Assembly (NCBI RefSeq): GCF_001975985.1 | Contig: NZ_MTQF01000001.1 | Coordinates: 268,979 to 332,978, forward strand | Length of the DNA: 64,000 nucleotides | Reading direction: 5' to 3' | From: [Flexibacter] sp. ATCC 35103 | Lineage (GTDB): Bacteria; Bacteroidota; Bacteroidia; Flavobacteriales; Flavobacteriaceae | In this document: in pieces, positions 40,052-48,267 of the stretch | Numbering within the stretch: the stretch's first letter is position 1 | How the letters are laid out: each line of letters begins with the position of its first letter | Notes under the pieces: model-generated | Databases searched by the model: none | Seen by the model: the letters and a program-made list of their open reading frames with translations, nothing else | Told to the model about the DNA's origin: nothing | Program-made: the position numbers and the translations under genes

Positions 40052-42970
40052 ATGAAAAGAAACCTACTTTCCTACTTTCAAAAAAGGCAAAAGTTAAAGC
40101 ATTTATTCTATGCTTTTTTTCTTTTGCTGTCGTCTCAGGCAAATTGCCAGTACATTACACAAAACCTCGCTCCTACTGCTGTTATTAAAGAAGGGCTTTC
40201 GTTAGAACAATCTTCTGACGGACGAATATTTATAGCAGAAAGAGCCGGAATTGTAAAAGTATTTCAAAACAATACCGTTTCAAATGTTTTTACCGTAAAC
40301 ACCGTTACAGACAATGAACAAGGTTTACTTGGATTGACTCTGCATCCTGATTTTGCTACAAACGGATACATTTATGTGTTTTATTCGATCAATGACGGCG
40401 TGATCAGACATCGAATCGAAAGAATACAAATCGACAATGCCAATCAGGTTTTAAACAGACAGGAAATTTTATTATTAGAACCTATTGGCGGCGGATTTCA
40501 TAACGGTGGTGATCTAAAATTCTTTAACGGATTTCTATATGTAACCGTTGGAGACAGCCAGCAGAATACAAATTCCCAAAATTTAGATACTTACAAAGGA
40601 AAAATCCTCCGACTTACGGAAGACGGACAACCTGCGCCCGGAAATCCATTTTACGGAACTGGTTCTGTACAAAGACAAAGCATCTGGGTGTATGGCTTTA
40701 GAAATCCGTGGAGACTTGTTGCCAATAAAAAAGCCAATAAATTATTTGTTCTGGATGTTGGAACTTCATGGGAAGAAATCAATGAAATCAGTAATCCAAC
40801 GATTCGCAATTATGCGTGGGGACATCCTCAGGGTGGCGACGGAAAACAAACCGAAACTGATTTGTTTACCAATCCCATATTTACTTATGCAACCGGAAGT
40901 ATTGGAAACGCTTTAACAAACGGAGTACTTTATAACCCAACTACACCGCGATATCCTAATCTTGATGGTAAATTTATCATCAAAGATTTTGTTCGAAATG
41001 AAATCCGTTCTTTTGATCCCAATATTGCCGATCCTGTTTCAACCGAATTTTACTCAGCTCCGCAACAACAAGCACTTGGTATGATGTTGGGCAACGATGG
41101 TTATATTTATTATTGCGCTTATGGTAACAACGGTTCTTTAATTAAACTCGATTATATTGCCACTGCGGCTCCAACAATAGTAAATCATCCCATTTCTCAG
41201 TCTATCATGCAAACTACTCCTGTAACCTTTACAGTTTCAGCAAGTGGCGTGGGACTTAGTTACCAATGGCAATTTAACAATGTTAATATTCCCGGAGCAA
41301 ATGCAATAAGTTATACAATCCCAAGTGTTATGCCCGCAAATGCTGGCGCTTACAGGGTTATTGTAACCAATACTGCCGGTGATGCCACCAGTAATGCTGC
41401 AACATTAACCGTTACACCGTTTAGCAATGCACCAACAGTTACGATTGTTTCGCCACTGCCTACTTTAAAATGGAATGCTGATGATGTAATTCATTTTGAA
41501 GCCAATGGCACTGATATAGAAGACGGAGCATTACCTGCAAGCGCTTATTCATGGAATATGGATCTTTTTCATGAAGATATTCCCGGAGCAGGACATTCGC
41601 ATCCCGGCGCAAGTCCACAAGGCGTGAAATCAGGAAATTTTACTGCTTCTAATCAAGGCGAGAAAACACCAAATGTCTGGTATCGATTTACCGTAAAAGT
41701 TACAGACAGCAATGGTTTAACAGGAACTGCATTTGTAGATGTAAAACCTAATCTGGTTGATGTAACGGTAACGAGTTCTCCGGCTTTACTGGCTTTAGAA
41801 TTCAATCAAAAACCGGTTGCGGCACCATCGACAAAACAAGTGGTAGCCAATGCAGCTTTGCAGACTTTGAATGCTCCTACTCCGCAATACATTGAAAATA
41901 TAAGATATGATTTTGATCATTGGAATCATGGCGGAGCTGCCAACCAAACTTTTAAAGCGCCTGCAAACGGTACAATAACATACACTGCTGTTTATACTGC
42001 TACAACCTTGCCTAATGCGCCATATTTAGGAGTTGCAGCGCAAATTCCGGGCGTTATTGAAGCTGAAAATTATGATGTAGGCCCAAATGCTTATTTTGAT
42101 AGTAATGGCGGCGGAGATACAGCTTACAGAGCCGGCGATGGCGTAGGAACTGAAGTTTGTAACGAAGGCGGGTTTAATCTTGCTTACGTTGCTAAAAACG
42201 AATGGCTTAAATACACCACAAAAGTAAATACAACAGGCAATTACACTATTAATTTAAGAATTTCATCCCCTTATGCCAATAGAAAGTTACATCTTGAAGT
42301 TGATGGCGTAAATGCAACCGGAACTGTCAATATTCCTAATACAGGAGGTTTTCAGGCTTGGCAAACCACTGCAATCCCCAATATTCCATTAACTGCGGGT
42401 ACGCATGTTATTACTTTATTTTTTGAAGAAAATGATATCAATGTCAATAAAATGGAATTTGTATTAACCGGAAGCACAACTGCCCCAACAGCAGATTACG
42501 AAGTAAATACACAAATGGGATGTTTGAATACGGCAGTCACTTTTACCTCTGTTTCTATAGGCAATGTTGATAATTATGTCTGGAATTTTGGCGATGGTGC
42601 ACAACCCGCCACCGCAACAGGAGTTGGTCCCCATACTGTAATTTATGGTACCGAAGGAACGAAAACTGTTTCATTAACCGTAAGCAACACAATTGGAAAT
42701 AATAAAAAAGAGACTGCTTATATGATTCATAATTGCACTCTTGGTATCGAAAACCCAAATCAGGAATCAAATAAAATCAACATTTTTCCTAATCCTTCAA
42801 CAGGAGTATTTCATTTGTCAAAAGCATTAGAATGGACTGTTTATTCTCCTTTGGGAATTAAAGTAAAACAAGGATCAGGAGATTTAATTTCTATTTCAGA
42901 ACATCCGTCAGGGATTTATTTTGTAAAAACAACTGCAGGAACTAAAGCAATTTCGATTAGTAAACAATAA
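40052..42970 (+). CDS. Secreted PQQ-dependent sugar dehydrogenase with Ig, CBM6 and PKD domains
   Basis: Multidomain secreted protein of 972 residues. The signal sequence is long (KHLFYAFFLLLSSQANC). Residues about 40-365 are a six-bladed propeller of the PQQ-dependent glucose/sorbosone dehydrogenase class (EQGLLGLTLHPDF, GGGFHNGGDLKF, WVYGFRNPWRL, WEEINEI). An Ig-like domain follows (YQWQFNNVNIPGANA). A CBM6 domain lies near 660-810 (GVIEAENYDVG, NEWLKYTTKVNTTGNY). A PKD domain is near 815-895 (YVWNFGDG). The end, INIFPNPSTGVFHL to IYFVKTTAGTKAI, is a T9SS type A sorting signal. It probably oxidises carbohydrate at the cell surface or outside the cell. Electron acceptor and PQQ source are unknown. 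Confidence 0.9.
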   Translation: MKRNLLSYFQKRQKLKHLFYAFFLLLSSQANCQYITQNLAPTAVIKEGLSLEQSSDGRIFIAERAGIVKVFQNNTVSNVFTVNTVTDNEQGLLGLTLHPDFATNGYIYVFYSINDGVIRHRIERIQIDNANQVLNRQEILLLEPIGGGFHNGGDLKFFNGFLYVTVGDSQQNTNSQNLDTYKGKILRLTEDGQPAPGNPFYGTGSVQRQSIWVYGFRNPWRLVANKKANKLFVLDVGTSWEEINEISNPTIRNYAWGHPQGGDGKQTETDLFTNPIFTYATGSIGNALTNGVLYNPTTPRYPNLDGKFIIKDFVRNEIRSFDPNIADPVSTEFYSAPQQQALGMMLGNDGYIYYCAYGNNGSLIKLDYIATAAPTIVNHPISQSIMQTTPVTFTVSASGVGLSYQWQFNNVNIPGANAISYTIPSVMPANAGAYRVIVTNTAGDATSNAATLTVTPFSNAPTVTIVSPLPTLKWNADDVIHFEANGTDIEDGALPASAYSWNMDLFHEDIPGAGHSHPGASPQGVKSGNFTASNQGEKTPNVWYRFTVKVTDSNGLTGTAFVDVKPNLVDVTVTSSPALLALEFNQKPVAAPSTKQVVANAALQTLNAPTPQYIENIRYDFDHWNHGGAANQTFKAPANGTITYTAVYTATTLPNAPYLGVAAQIPGVIEAENYDVGPNAYFDSNGGGDTAYRAGDGVGTEVCNEGGFNLAYVAKNEWLKYTTKVNTTGNYTINLRISSPYANRKLHLEVDGVNATGTVNIPNTGGFQAWQTTAIPNIPLTAGTHVITLFFEENDINVNKMEFVLTGSTTAPTADYEVNTQMGCLNTAVTFTSVSIGNVDNYVWNFGDGAQPATATGVGPHTVIYGTEGTKTVSLTVSNTIGNNKKETAYMIHNCTLGIENPNQESNKINIFPNPSTGVFHLSKALEWTVYSPLGIKVKQGSGDLISISEHPSGIYFVKTTAGTKAISISKQ

Positions 42971-43000
42971 TCAAAGGCACAAAAGTTTTGTATAAAAGCA

Positions 43001-43038
43001 AAAATCCTAAATCTAATTAAGATTTAGGATTTTTTTTT
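43001..43038. terminator. Bidirectional terminator
   Basis: AAAATCCTAAATCT pairs with AGATTTAGGATTTT around a five-base loop, with T and A runs on the two sides. It separates the dehydrogenase from the convergent S41 protease. Confidence 0.9.
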
Positions 43039-43063
43039 GCTTATAAATTAACCCATTTCATGA

Positions 43064-44395
43064 TTAATCTTTTTTGTAGATTCGTTCCTGTCCGTCCTGA
43101 TATATTCTTTTAATTCCTGTGATAGCATTATTTTCTAAAATTACTTTTATTCTAAATTCGTCTATTCCATCTATCTTAAATAAATCCTGTTCAAGAGGAA
43201 TCAATAAAAAAGTGGCTATATTATTCCAATTATAATACAGACTATTGCCTTCATATCTCAATTCAGATTTGCCATATTTTCCCTGATATGATTTTAAAAT
43301 TACACCGTCAATAGTTTGCGGTTTTTGCCTGTTCTTAACGATAGGAATAAACCAATCCAGATTATTTGCTTCTTCTTTATTTTTTGATGCTAATTTTTGT
43401 AAAGCAAGTAAATGAGACGTATTTACAGCTTCTTCGCTTTTGCATAAAACATCCGGCATAACCCCTTTTCCTTCAAAATCTGTATTAGTAATTGGATCTT
43501 TTACTTCGCCAAAAGGGATATTTACAGTAAAACCATTTGGCAATACCTTTCGATCAATTGGATGCGCTCCGCCAGCCGTTTTTTCGCCAACAATAGTAAC
43601 ACGTTTCAAATTTTGAAGAGAATAACTCATCCATTCAGCTGCAGAAAATGTAACTGAACTTGTCAAAATATAAATATCGATATCCTCCAGACGTTTCCCG
43701 GGAACAGAAGGTAACAGCCACATCTCTCTTTCTACTTTTTTCCTGTTTTTCTCGTAATAATAATATTTATAAAGCGGTAATTCTTTGTCTGAATAAAAAT
43801 AACTGCTTAGAAATTGTCCCATTTCCATAGCTCCGCCATTATTCCTGCGCAAATCTATAATCAGGGCATCTGTATTGTTTAAAAACTGCATCACAGCTGC
43901 TGCTTTTTCACTTGCTATATTGGGATCTTCAAAATAATCAAATTGTAAATAACCAATATTTCCCTCTAAAATCTGTGTCTTTTGAAACCCGAAATTTTTC
44001 TTTTTAGCTTCTGATAATTCCTCAGCCTTAATTTTTTTCTGTATTTCCTTATCCTCTTTTTTAAGCTGATTTTCTGACCATTCCGGATCATAACTTACAG
44101 AAAAATGTAAATCTTTACTAACCTCAATAAGATCTGCGCTTATTTTACCGGCAAATTCATTTGGTTTGACAATGTCTTTATAAATCCCTTTTTTATAATT
44201 TTCATTCAGCTTCTTTTTAATATCTCCAATAGCATTGGGCCGTATATAGAATTCTTCGAGTTGTTTCATAAGTGAATCAATAATTTGTTTTTTATTTAAT
44301 TCAGTAAGATGAAGATTTTCTTTGAGAATAGACTCTTGAGCATAAGAACCAATTGAAAATGTTAGAAATAATAAGGCTAATAGTTTTCTCATCAT
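43064..44395 (-). CDS. S41-family serine peptidase (tail-specific/IRBP-like)
   Basis: Exported peptidase, 443 residues, with signal LLALLFLTFSIGSYA-Q. The N-terminal 25-115 region is an IRBP-like helical domain (FAGKISADLIEVSKDLHFSV). GYLQFDYFED, ALIIDLRRNNGGAMEMGQFL and SVTFSAAEWM form the catalytic fold, with the nucleophile Ser251 in TFSAAEW; TIVGEKTAGGAHP is the next conserved loop. There is no PDZ domain. Its ATG overlaps the stop of the MarR gene by one base, so the two are translationally coupled. The protease may be the effector or target of that regulator. The physiological substrate is unknown. Confidence 0.88.
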   Translation of the reverse strand: MMRKLLALLFLTFSIGSYAQESILKENLHLTELNKKQIIDSLMKQLEEFYIRPNAIGDIKKKLNENYKKGIYKDIVKPNEFAGKISADLIEVSKDLHFSVSYDPEWSENQLKKEDKEIQKKIKAEELSEAKKKNFGFQKTQILEGNIGYLQFDYFEDPNIASEKAAAVMQFLNNTDALIIDLRRNNGGAMEMGQFLSSYFYSDKELPLYKYYYYEKNRKKVEREMWLLPSVPGKRLEDIDIYILTSSVTFSAAEWMSYSLQNLKRVTIVGEKTAGGAHPIDRKVLPNGFTVNIPFGEVKDPITNTDFEGKGVMPDVLCKSEEAVNTSHLLALQKLASKNKEEANNLDWFIPIVKNRQKPQTIDGVILKSYQGKYGKSELRYEGNSLYYNWNNIATFLLIPLEQDLFKIDGIDEFRIKVILENNAITGIKRIYQDGQERIYKKD

Positions 44396-44835
44396 TATGA
44401 AGTTTTACAGTTTAAAATTATTTTGTTTAGGATTTTGTCCAGTAATTCGATTTCATCAGCTGATAATCCGTCAAGGGCAGTTTTACGATTGAGTTTAAAA
44501 ACCGGAGTTAGCAAGACAATCGTTTTTTTTCCTTTTTGAGTGATATCCAGTTTGGTTTTTCTTTTATCCAATTCATCTGTTTCCCTTGTTAGATAATCTT
44601 TTTTAACCATCAATTCAATTATTCTTGTGACCGATGCATTATCCTTAAAGATTAATTTGGCAATCTCTATTTGAGAAATTTTTGCATTATCATTCAGGAT
44701 AATTAATACCAAACATTGGTCAACCGTAATATCACTCACAACCTTCTGGATATTTTTTTGACAAACTTTCCTGTATTCTTTTATCGCCTGTTCTATGGTA
44801 TAAAGAACCGTTCCTGTTGGGGTTTTCTGACTCAT
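44395..44835 (-). CDS. MarR-family regulator
   Basis: Winged-helix regulator of 146 residues. ITVDQCLVLIILND, KISQIEIAKLIFKDNASVTRIIELMVKKDYL and DKRKTKLDITQKG are the family HTH, recognition helix and wing. Two palindromes lie directly upstream at 44859-44900, so autoregulation is probable. It is the first gene of a two-gene operon with an S41 peptidase. Most MarR proteins release DNA on binding a small ligand; none is indicated here. Confidence 0.93.
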   Translation of the reverse strand: MSQKTPTGTVLYTIEQAIKEYRKVCQKNIQKVVSDITVDQCLVLIILNDNAKISQIEIAKLIFKDNASVTRIIELMVKKDYLTRETDELDKRKTKLDITQKGKKTIVLLTPVFKLNRKTALDGLSADEIELLDKILNKIILNCKTS

Positions 44836-44858
44836 ATTAAATTTCTTAGAATTAAACT

Positions 44859-44900
44859 TATTTGATATATCAAATATAATTATTTATTTGACATATCAAG
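44859..44900 (-). promoter_or_regulatory. Two MarR operator candidates
   Basis: TATTTGATATATCAAATA (44859-44876) is a perfect 18-bp palindrome. TTTGACATATCAAG (44887-44900) is a close second copy. Their centres are 26 bp apart, about two and a half helical turns. They cover the region upstream of the MarR start codon. Confidence 0.7.
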
Positions 44901-44927
44901 TATTTATTTGAATTTTATCCATACAAT

Positions 44928-44960
44928 AAACCCGACAGGTTTTAGAAACCTGTCGGGTTT
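44928..44960. terminator. CCCGACAG-type terminator, 15-bp stem
   Basis: AAACCCGACAGGTTT and AAACCTGTCGGGTTT pair perfectly around a three-base loop. It probably ends the DapB-like gene on the minus strand. Confidence 0.9.
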
Positions 44961-45000
44961 GGAATATTTAAGTCAATATCTTTTATAAATGCTAACTGTT

Positions 45001-45750
45001 TTAAACAGTAAAATAAGGAGTCAGAATATCTTCAAAATTGTATAATCCTTTTTGTTTGTATTCTAAATTTTCTGCGACAAAAACAACCCCGTTTCCAAAA
45101 GCTTCTCTCGAAATCGATTCGTGGATCAAGCGAACGGTTTGATACGGAAAACCAAAGATAACCTCGTGCTTTCCAACGATTCCTCCTGCCCTTACCGAAT
45201 TGATATTTTCTTTATCGATATCTAAGGCTTCTGCAATTTTTACTGCTGTTCCTGATGTTCCCTGCTTCATTTTAAAATGCTCTTCATTGACTTCAATATC
45301 AACCCAAGGGGCAATTTTCTTTAGAAATTTAGCCGCAAAAAGTAAATAATTTACACCAAGTGTAATATTTGGAGACCAGAATACAGTCGTTTTATGAGCC
45401 AGCTTTTTTAGTAATTGCAACTCTTTATCTTTATAATGCGAGATTGCCGAGATGATTTTAATGTTTCGGTTTGCTGCAAGTTCTCCGTAAGTATAAATGC
45501 CTTCATTTGACGAAAAATCGATAATTACATCAACCGGATGTTTGTCCAGCAATTCTTCCATCGTCGTTTTAGAACTGGAATATATTAATCCTGGTTCGTC
45601 TGACTGAATTCCAAAAAATTCGGGAACTGATCTATGTTCCAAAACAGTACTTTGTCTTAAAACCCACTCCAAACAAAATTTCTTGTTTTCCAGTAGTATT
45701 GATGCTACTGATTTTCCAGTCTTCCCGAATCCGATTAATCCTATTTTCAT
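45001..45750 (-). CDS. Divergent DapB-like dihydrodipicolinate reductase
   Basis: Member of the 4-hydroxy-tetrahydrodipicolinate reductase family, 249 residues. The NAD(P) motif is IGLIGFGKTGKS and the C-terminal domain has VRAGGIVGKHEVIFGF. The active-site loop, usually built on EAHHRHK and DAPSGTA, reads EEHFKMKQGTSGTA: His158 and Lys162 align with the catalytic His and Lys, but the second His of the pair is Phe159 and one residue is lost before SGTA. It may be the working lysine/diaminopimelate enzyme or a paralogue with another substrate; an ordinary dapB elsewhere in the genome would decide. It is monocistronic, with a dyad at 45792-45817 upstream. Confidence 0.75.
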   Translation of the reverse strand: MKIGLIGFGKTGKSVASILLENKKFCLEWVLRQSTVLEHRSVPEFFGIQSDEPGLIYSSSKTTMEELLDKHPVDVIIDFSSNEGIYTYGELAANRNIKIISAISHYKDKELQLLKKLAHKTTVFWSPNITLGVNYLLFAAKFLKKIAPWVDIEVNEEHFKMKQGTSGTAVKIAEALDIDKENINSVRAGGIVGKHEVIFGFPYQTVRLIHESISREAFGNGVVFVAENLEYKQKGLYNFEDILTPYFTV

Positions 45751-46334
45751 AATTTATTTTTTTTATTGAGCAGAACGCCCGTTAACAGAAATTGACATTT
45801 TTTGAAATCAATGTCAAATCAAAAAATTTAATTATTATCTAAGTCGATAATTTAGTTGATTCGTAAAAATAGAAATATTATAACGGTAACACCCCGGATT
45901 ATTGAGATTTGTAACAAAAAACAGTATTGTTAACAGGAATAATAATGTGAAATTTTTTACTTTCCTGAAATTTTATGCTACTGGATTTTCTTAATTGTAA
46001 TCTTGTCATTTTCGGAATAATACACAAGCGATAGTGAACAGACGAAGTAAATCGCATAAGTTAATCGACAAAAATTGATATTTTTTACGGAGTTACATAT
46101 GTGTCCTTCGACTTCGCTCAGGATGACAAAAGTGAGATTAATTTTTTCCTGATTTTTCTCTAATTTTTAGTTCCTGTTTTTAGTAATTCAATAAAAATTT
46201 CCGATTAATACTACAGATAATTTCCCGCTTAATATATACAAAAAAATAGATGTAAAAAATACTTTAGAAATGTACAACTACATTTATTTTCAGTAGATTT
46301 ACGACCTGATTACCTCAAATAAAATCAGTAAATA
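45751..46334. other. Long intergenic region with one dyad and a dispersed motif
   Basis: No gene was found in these 584 bases. TTGACATT (45792-45799) and AATGTCAA (45810-45817) form a perfect dyad around ten bases, about 42 bp before the DapB-like start on the minus strand, and may be an operator. CCTTCGACTTCGCTCAGG near 46104 is part of a sequence often dispersed in bacterial intergenic DNA; its role is unknown. The rest is AT-rich and unstructured, and includes the promoter of the DUF1810 gene. Confidence 0.5.
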
Positions 46335-46766
46335 ATGGCTTACAATAATAAAGAATTGGTTCGTTTTTTAGACGCTCAAAATAAATTATACCTGTCTGCA
46401 CTTTCAGAAATCAAAAAAGGAAAAAAAGAATCTCCATGGATGTGGTTTATCTTTCCTCAGATAAAAGGACTTGGATCTTGTGATATTTCAAAATTCTACG
46501 AAATAAAAAATGCAGATGAAGCAATAGCCTTTTTAGAACATCCAATACTGGGAAAACATCTTATTGAAATTACGGCTGAATTAATCAAAACTGATGAAAA
46601 AACAGCAGAAGAAATATTCGGGAATCCCGATAATGAAAAATTACAATCCTGTATGACTTTATTTGCCAGTATTCAAAATACAGAACCTGTTTTTAATGAC
46701 GTATTGGATAAATATTTTGACGGATCATCTGATTTTCATACGCTGCAATTGCTTTATAATTTTTAG
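46335..46766 (+). CDS. DUF1810 protein
   Basis: Small cytosolic protein of 143 residues, a full DUF1810 domain. RFLDAQNKLYLSALSEIKKGKK, SPWMWFIFPQIKGLG and KLQSCMTLFASI are the conserved segments. The molecular function of this family is not known to me. It is monocistronic; its codon use resembles its neighbours. Confidence 0.9.
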   Translation: MAYNNKELVRFLDAQNKLYLSALSEIKKGKKESPWMWFIFPQIKGLGSCDISKFYEIKNADEAIAFLEHPILGKHLIEITAELIKTDEKTAEEIFGNPDNEKLQSCMTLFASIQNTEPVFNDVLDKYFDGSSDFHTLQLLYNF

Positions 46767-46839
46767 TTTTCCGAAATAAAAAAACTGAAATAATTTTAAA
46801 ATAATATATAGCTTTTAGCGTATTTGCAAATAAGATTTT

Positions 46840-46860
46840 TATATTTGCAACCAAGTTGCA
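46840..46860 (+). promoter_or_regulatory. Promoter with overlapping TGCAAC dyad
   Basis: TATATTTG (46840-46847) is a -7 box. TGCAAC-CAA-GTTGCA (46846-46860) is a perfect 6-bp dyad covering the transcription start. A repressor bound there would block initiation. The dyad position, before a His/Cys-rich exported protein, suggests a metalloregulator such as Zur or another Fur-family member. The regulator is not identified. Confidence 0.5.
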
Positions 46861-46910
46861 TTAGATAAAAACTCAGAAAGTCCGCGTAAACAGTAGGATT
46901 TTAAATCAGA

Positions 46911-47261
46911 ATGAAAAAGAAAATTATCTTAATTAATCTTTTTATGTCTTTAACCGTATTGTTCGCAATGCTGTTTCAGACCATACATTCTTACGAACAT
47001 GTTTATAAGCAATTAACAGAAAAACATTGTGATCATCAATATGTTGAGGGTCAAAAGCAAATCACACACAGTCATACGGTTGATACAAATTGCCATGTTT
47101 GTCACTTTGCTTTTAGTACGTTTATCCCAAACACATTTCAGGCTTTATCTTTTTATAAAATAACTATTGAAACCTCTTCTGTATCCTTTTATACAAAAGA
47201 TGCTTCTACTTTCTTTAAAGGCAGCCTTTTTTCTCTTAGAGCGCCTCCTGCTTTAATTTAG
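46911..47261 (+). CDS. Exported His/Cys-rich protein
   Basis: Protein of 116 residues with an N-terminal membrane or signal segment (IILINLFMSLTVLFAMLF). The remaining part is rich in His and Cys: QTIHSYEH, EKHCDHQYVEG, ITHSHTVDTNCHVCHF. The CHVCH cluster and nearby His pairs look like a metal-binding site for zinc or copper. The end RAPPALI is typical of a Bacteroidota group that precedes TonB receptors. The function is unknown; handling of a metal in the periplasm is inferred. It is followed after 280 bases by an ABC-2/TonB operon. Confidence 0.7.
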   Translation: MKKKIILINLFMSLTVLFAMLFQTIHSYEHVYKQLTEKHCDHQYVEGQKQITHSHTVDTNCHVCHFAFSTFIPNTFQALSFYKITIETSSVSFYTKDASTFFKGSLFSLRAPPALI

Positions 47262-47473
47262 TTTACTACATTTTATTTTTCGAAAATTAAAATTACCTCC
47301 TTCCTATTGTCATAATCAGAAAAGGAAATGGATCGCATATTTATTTGACACATTCTATCCATACAGAAAATGTGCTGAATAAGACGACAATGTTATTCTT
47401 ATTTTTCAATACTAACTATTTTCTCCCAAAGAAATCGTAATAACAATCCCCATTCCCGCAATTTATAAGTCCC

Positions 47474-47509
47474 GAGACTGTCACTGAGACTGAGACTGTC
47501 ACTGCGACT
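47474..47509. repeat. GAGACT/GTCACT tandem repeat
   Basis: GAGACTGTCACT occurs at 47474-47485 and 47492-47503, with GAGACT between and GCGACT after them. It is a short direct-repeat tract 35 bases before the ATPase gene. Nothing else was found in the 282-base gap. The reverse complement of ACTGCGACT occurs again at the right edge of the window. Confidence 0.7.
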
Positions 47510-47543
47510 AAAAAAACTAAATAAATCCCAAATACATAAAACT

Positions 47544-48239
47544 ATGCTTATAGCTGAAAATCTGACCAAAAAATATGGCGATCATATTGCTTTGAATAAA
47601 CTGAACCTGACGATTAAAGAAGGAGAAATCTTCGCGCTTCTAGGTCAAAATGGTGCAGGAAAAACTACCACGATTAATCTTTTCCTGGGCTTTATAGAAC
47701 CAACAGACGGTGAACTGAAAATCAACGATATCTCAGTGATCGAAAACGCGCAGGAAACCAAAAAATATGTCGCTTATATTCCTGAAACTGTAATGTTATA
47801 CCCAAATCTAACGGGTTTAGAAAACCTAAAATTCTTTTCGTCACTTGCCGGATTTAAATATTCTACCGGAGAACTCACCTATTTCCTGACCAAAGCAGGA
47901 TTGCAAGTTGCTGCACACGATCAGAATCTGGTTAGATATTCTAAAGGAATGCGTCAAAAAGTAGGCATTGCCATTGCGATTGCAAAAAAAGCAAAAGTGC
48001 TGTTATTAGATGAACCTACGAGCGGCTTAGATCCTAAAGCATCAAACGAGTTTTCTCAAATCCTGAAGGAACTTTCTGCAGACGGAACAGCAATTTTAAT
48101 GGCGACACATGATATTTTCAGAGCCAGAGAAGTCGCTTCTCATATTGGGATTATGAAACAAGGAAATCTGGTTACAGTAATCGAAGCTGATAAAATCTCG
48201 GCAAATGAGCTGGAAGATTTGTATTTACAAACGGTATAA
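47544..48239 (+). CDS. ABC transporter ATPase, ABC-2 type
   Basis: Cytosolic ATPase of 231 residues. Walker A is GQNGAGKTTT, the Q-loop region is YIPETVMLYPNLTG, the signature is YSKGMRQKVGIA, Walker B is VLLLDEPTSGLD, and the H-loop is MATHD. The ATPase is similar to NosF/CcmA-type proteins of ABC-2 exporters. It energises the two DUF3526 permeases at 50568 and 52021, which lie on the far side of a TonB receptor gene in the same operon. Confidence 0.95.
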   Translation: MLIAENLTKKYGDHIALNKLNLTIKEGEIFALLGQNGAGKTTTINLFLGFIEPTDGELKINDISVIENAQETKKYVAYIPETVMLYPNLTGLENLKFFSSLAGFKYSTGELTYFLTKAGLQVAAHDQNLVRYSKGMRQKVGIAIAIAKKAKVLLLDEPTSGLDPKASNEFSQILKELSADGTAILMATHDIFRAREVASHIGIMKQGNLVTVIEADKISANELEDLYLQTV

Positions 48240-48267
48240 AGGAAGTATAATTTCCATCATCATAAAA

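Noticed and set aside
46103..46127. Sequence around CTTCGACTTCGCTCAGG as a gene remnant or regulatory site
   Set aside because: It is a widely dispersed intergenic word; with one copy here nothing can be concluded.
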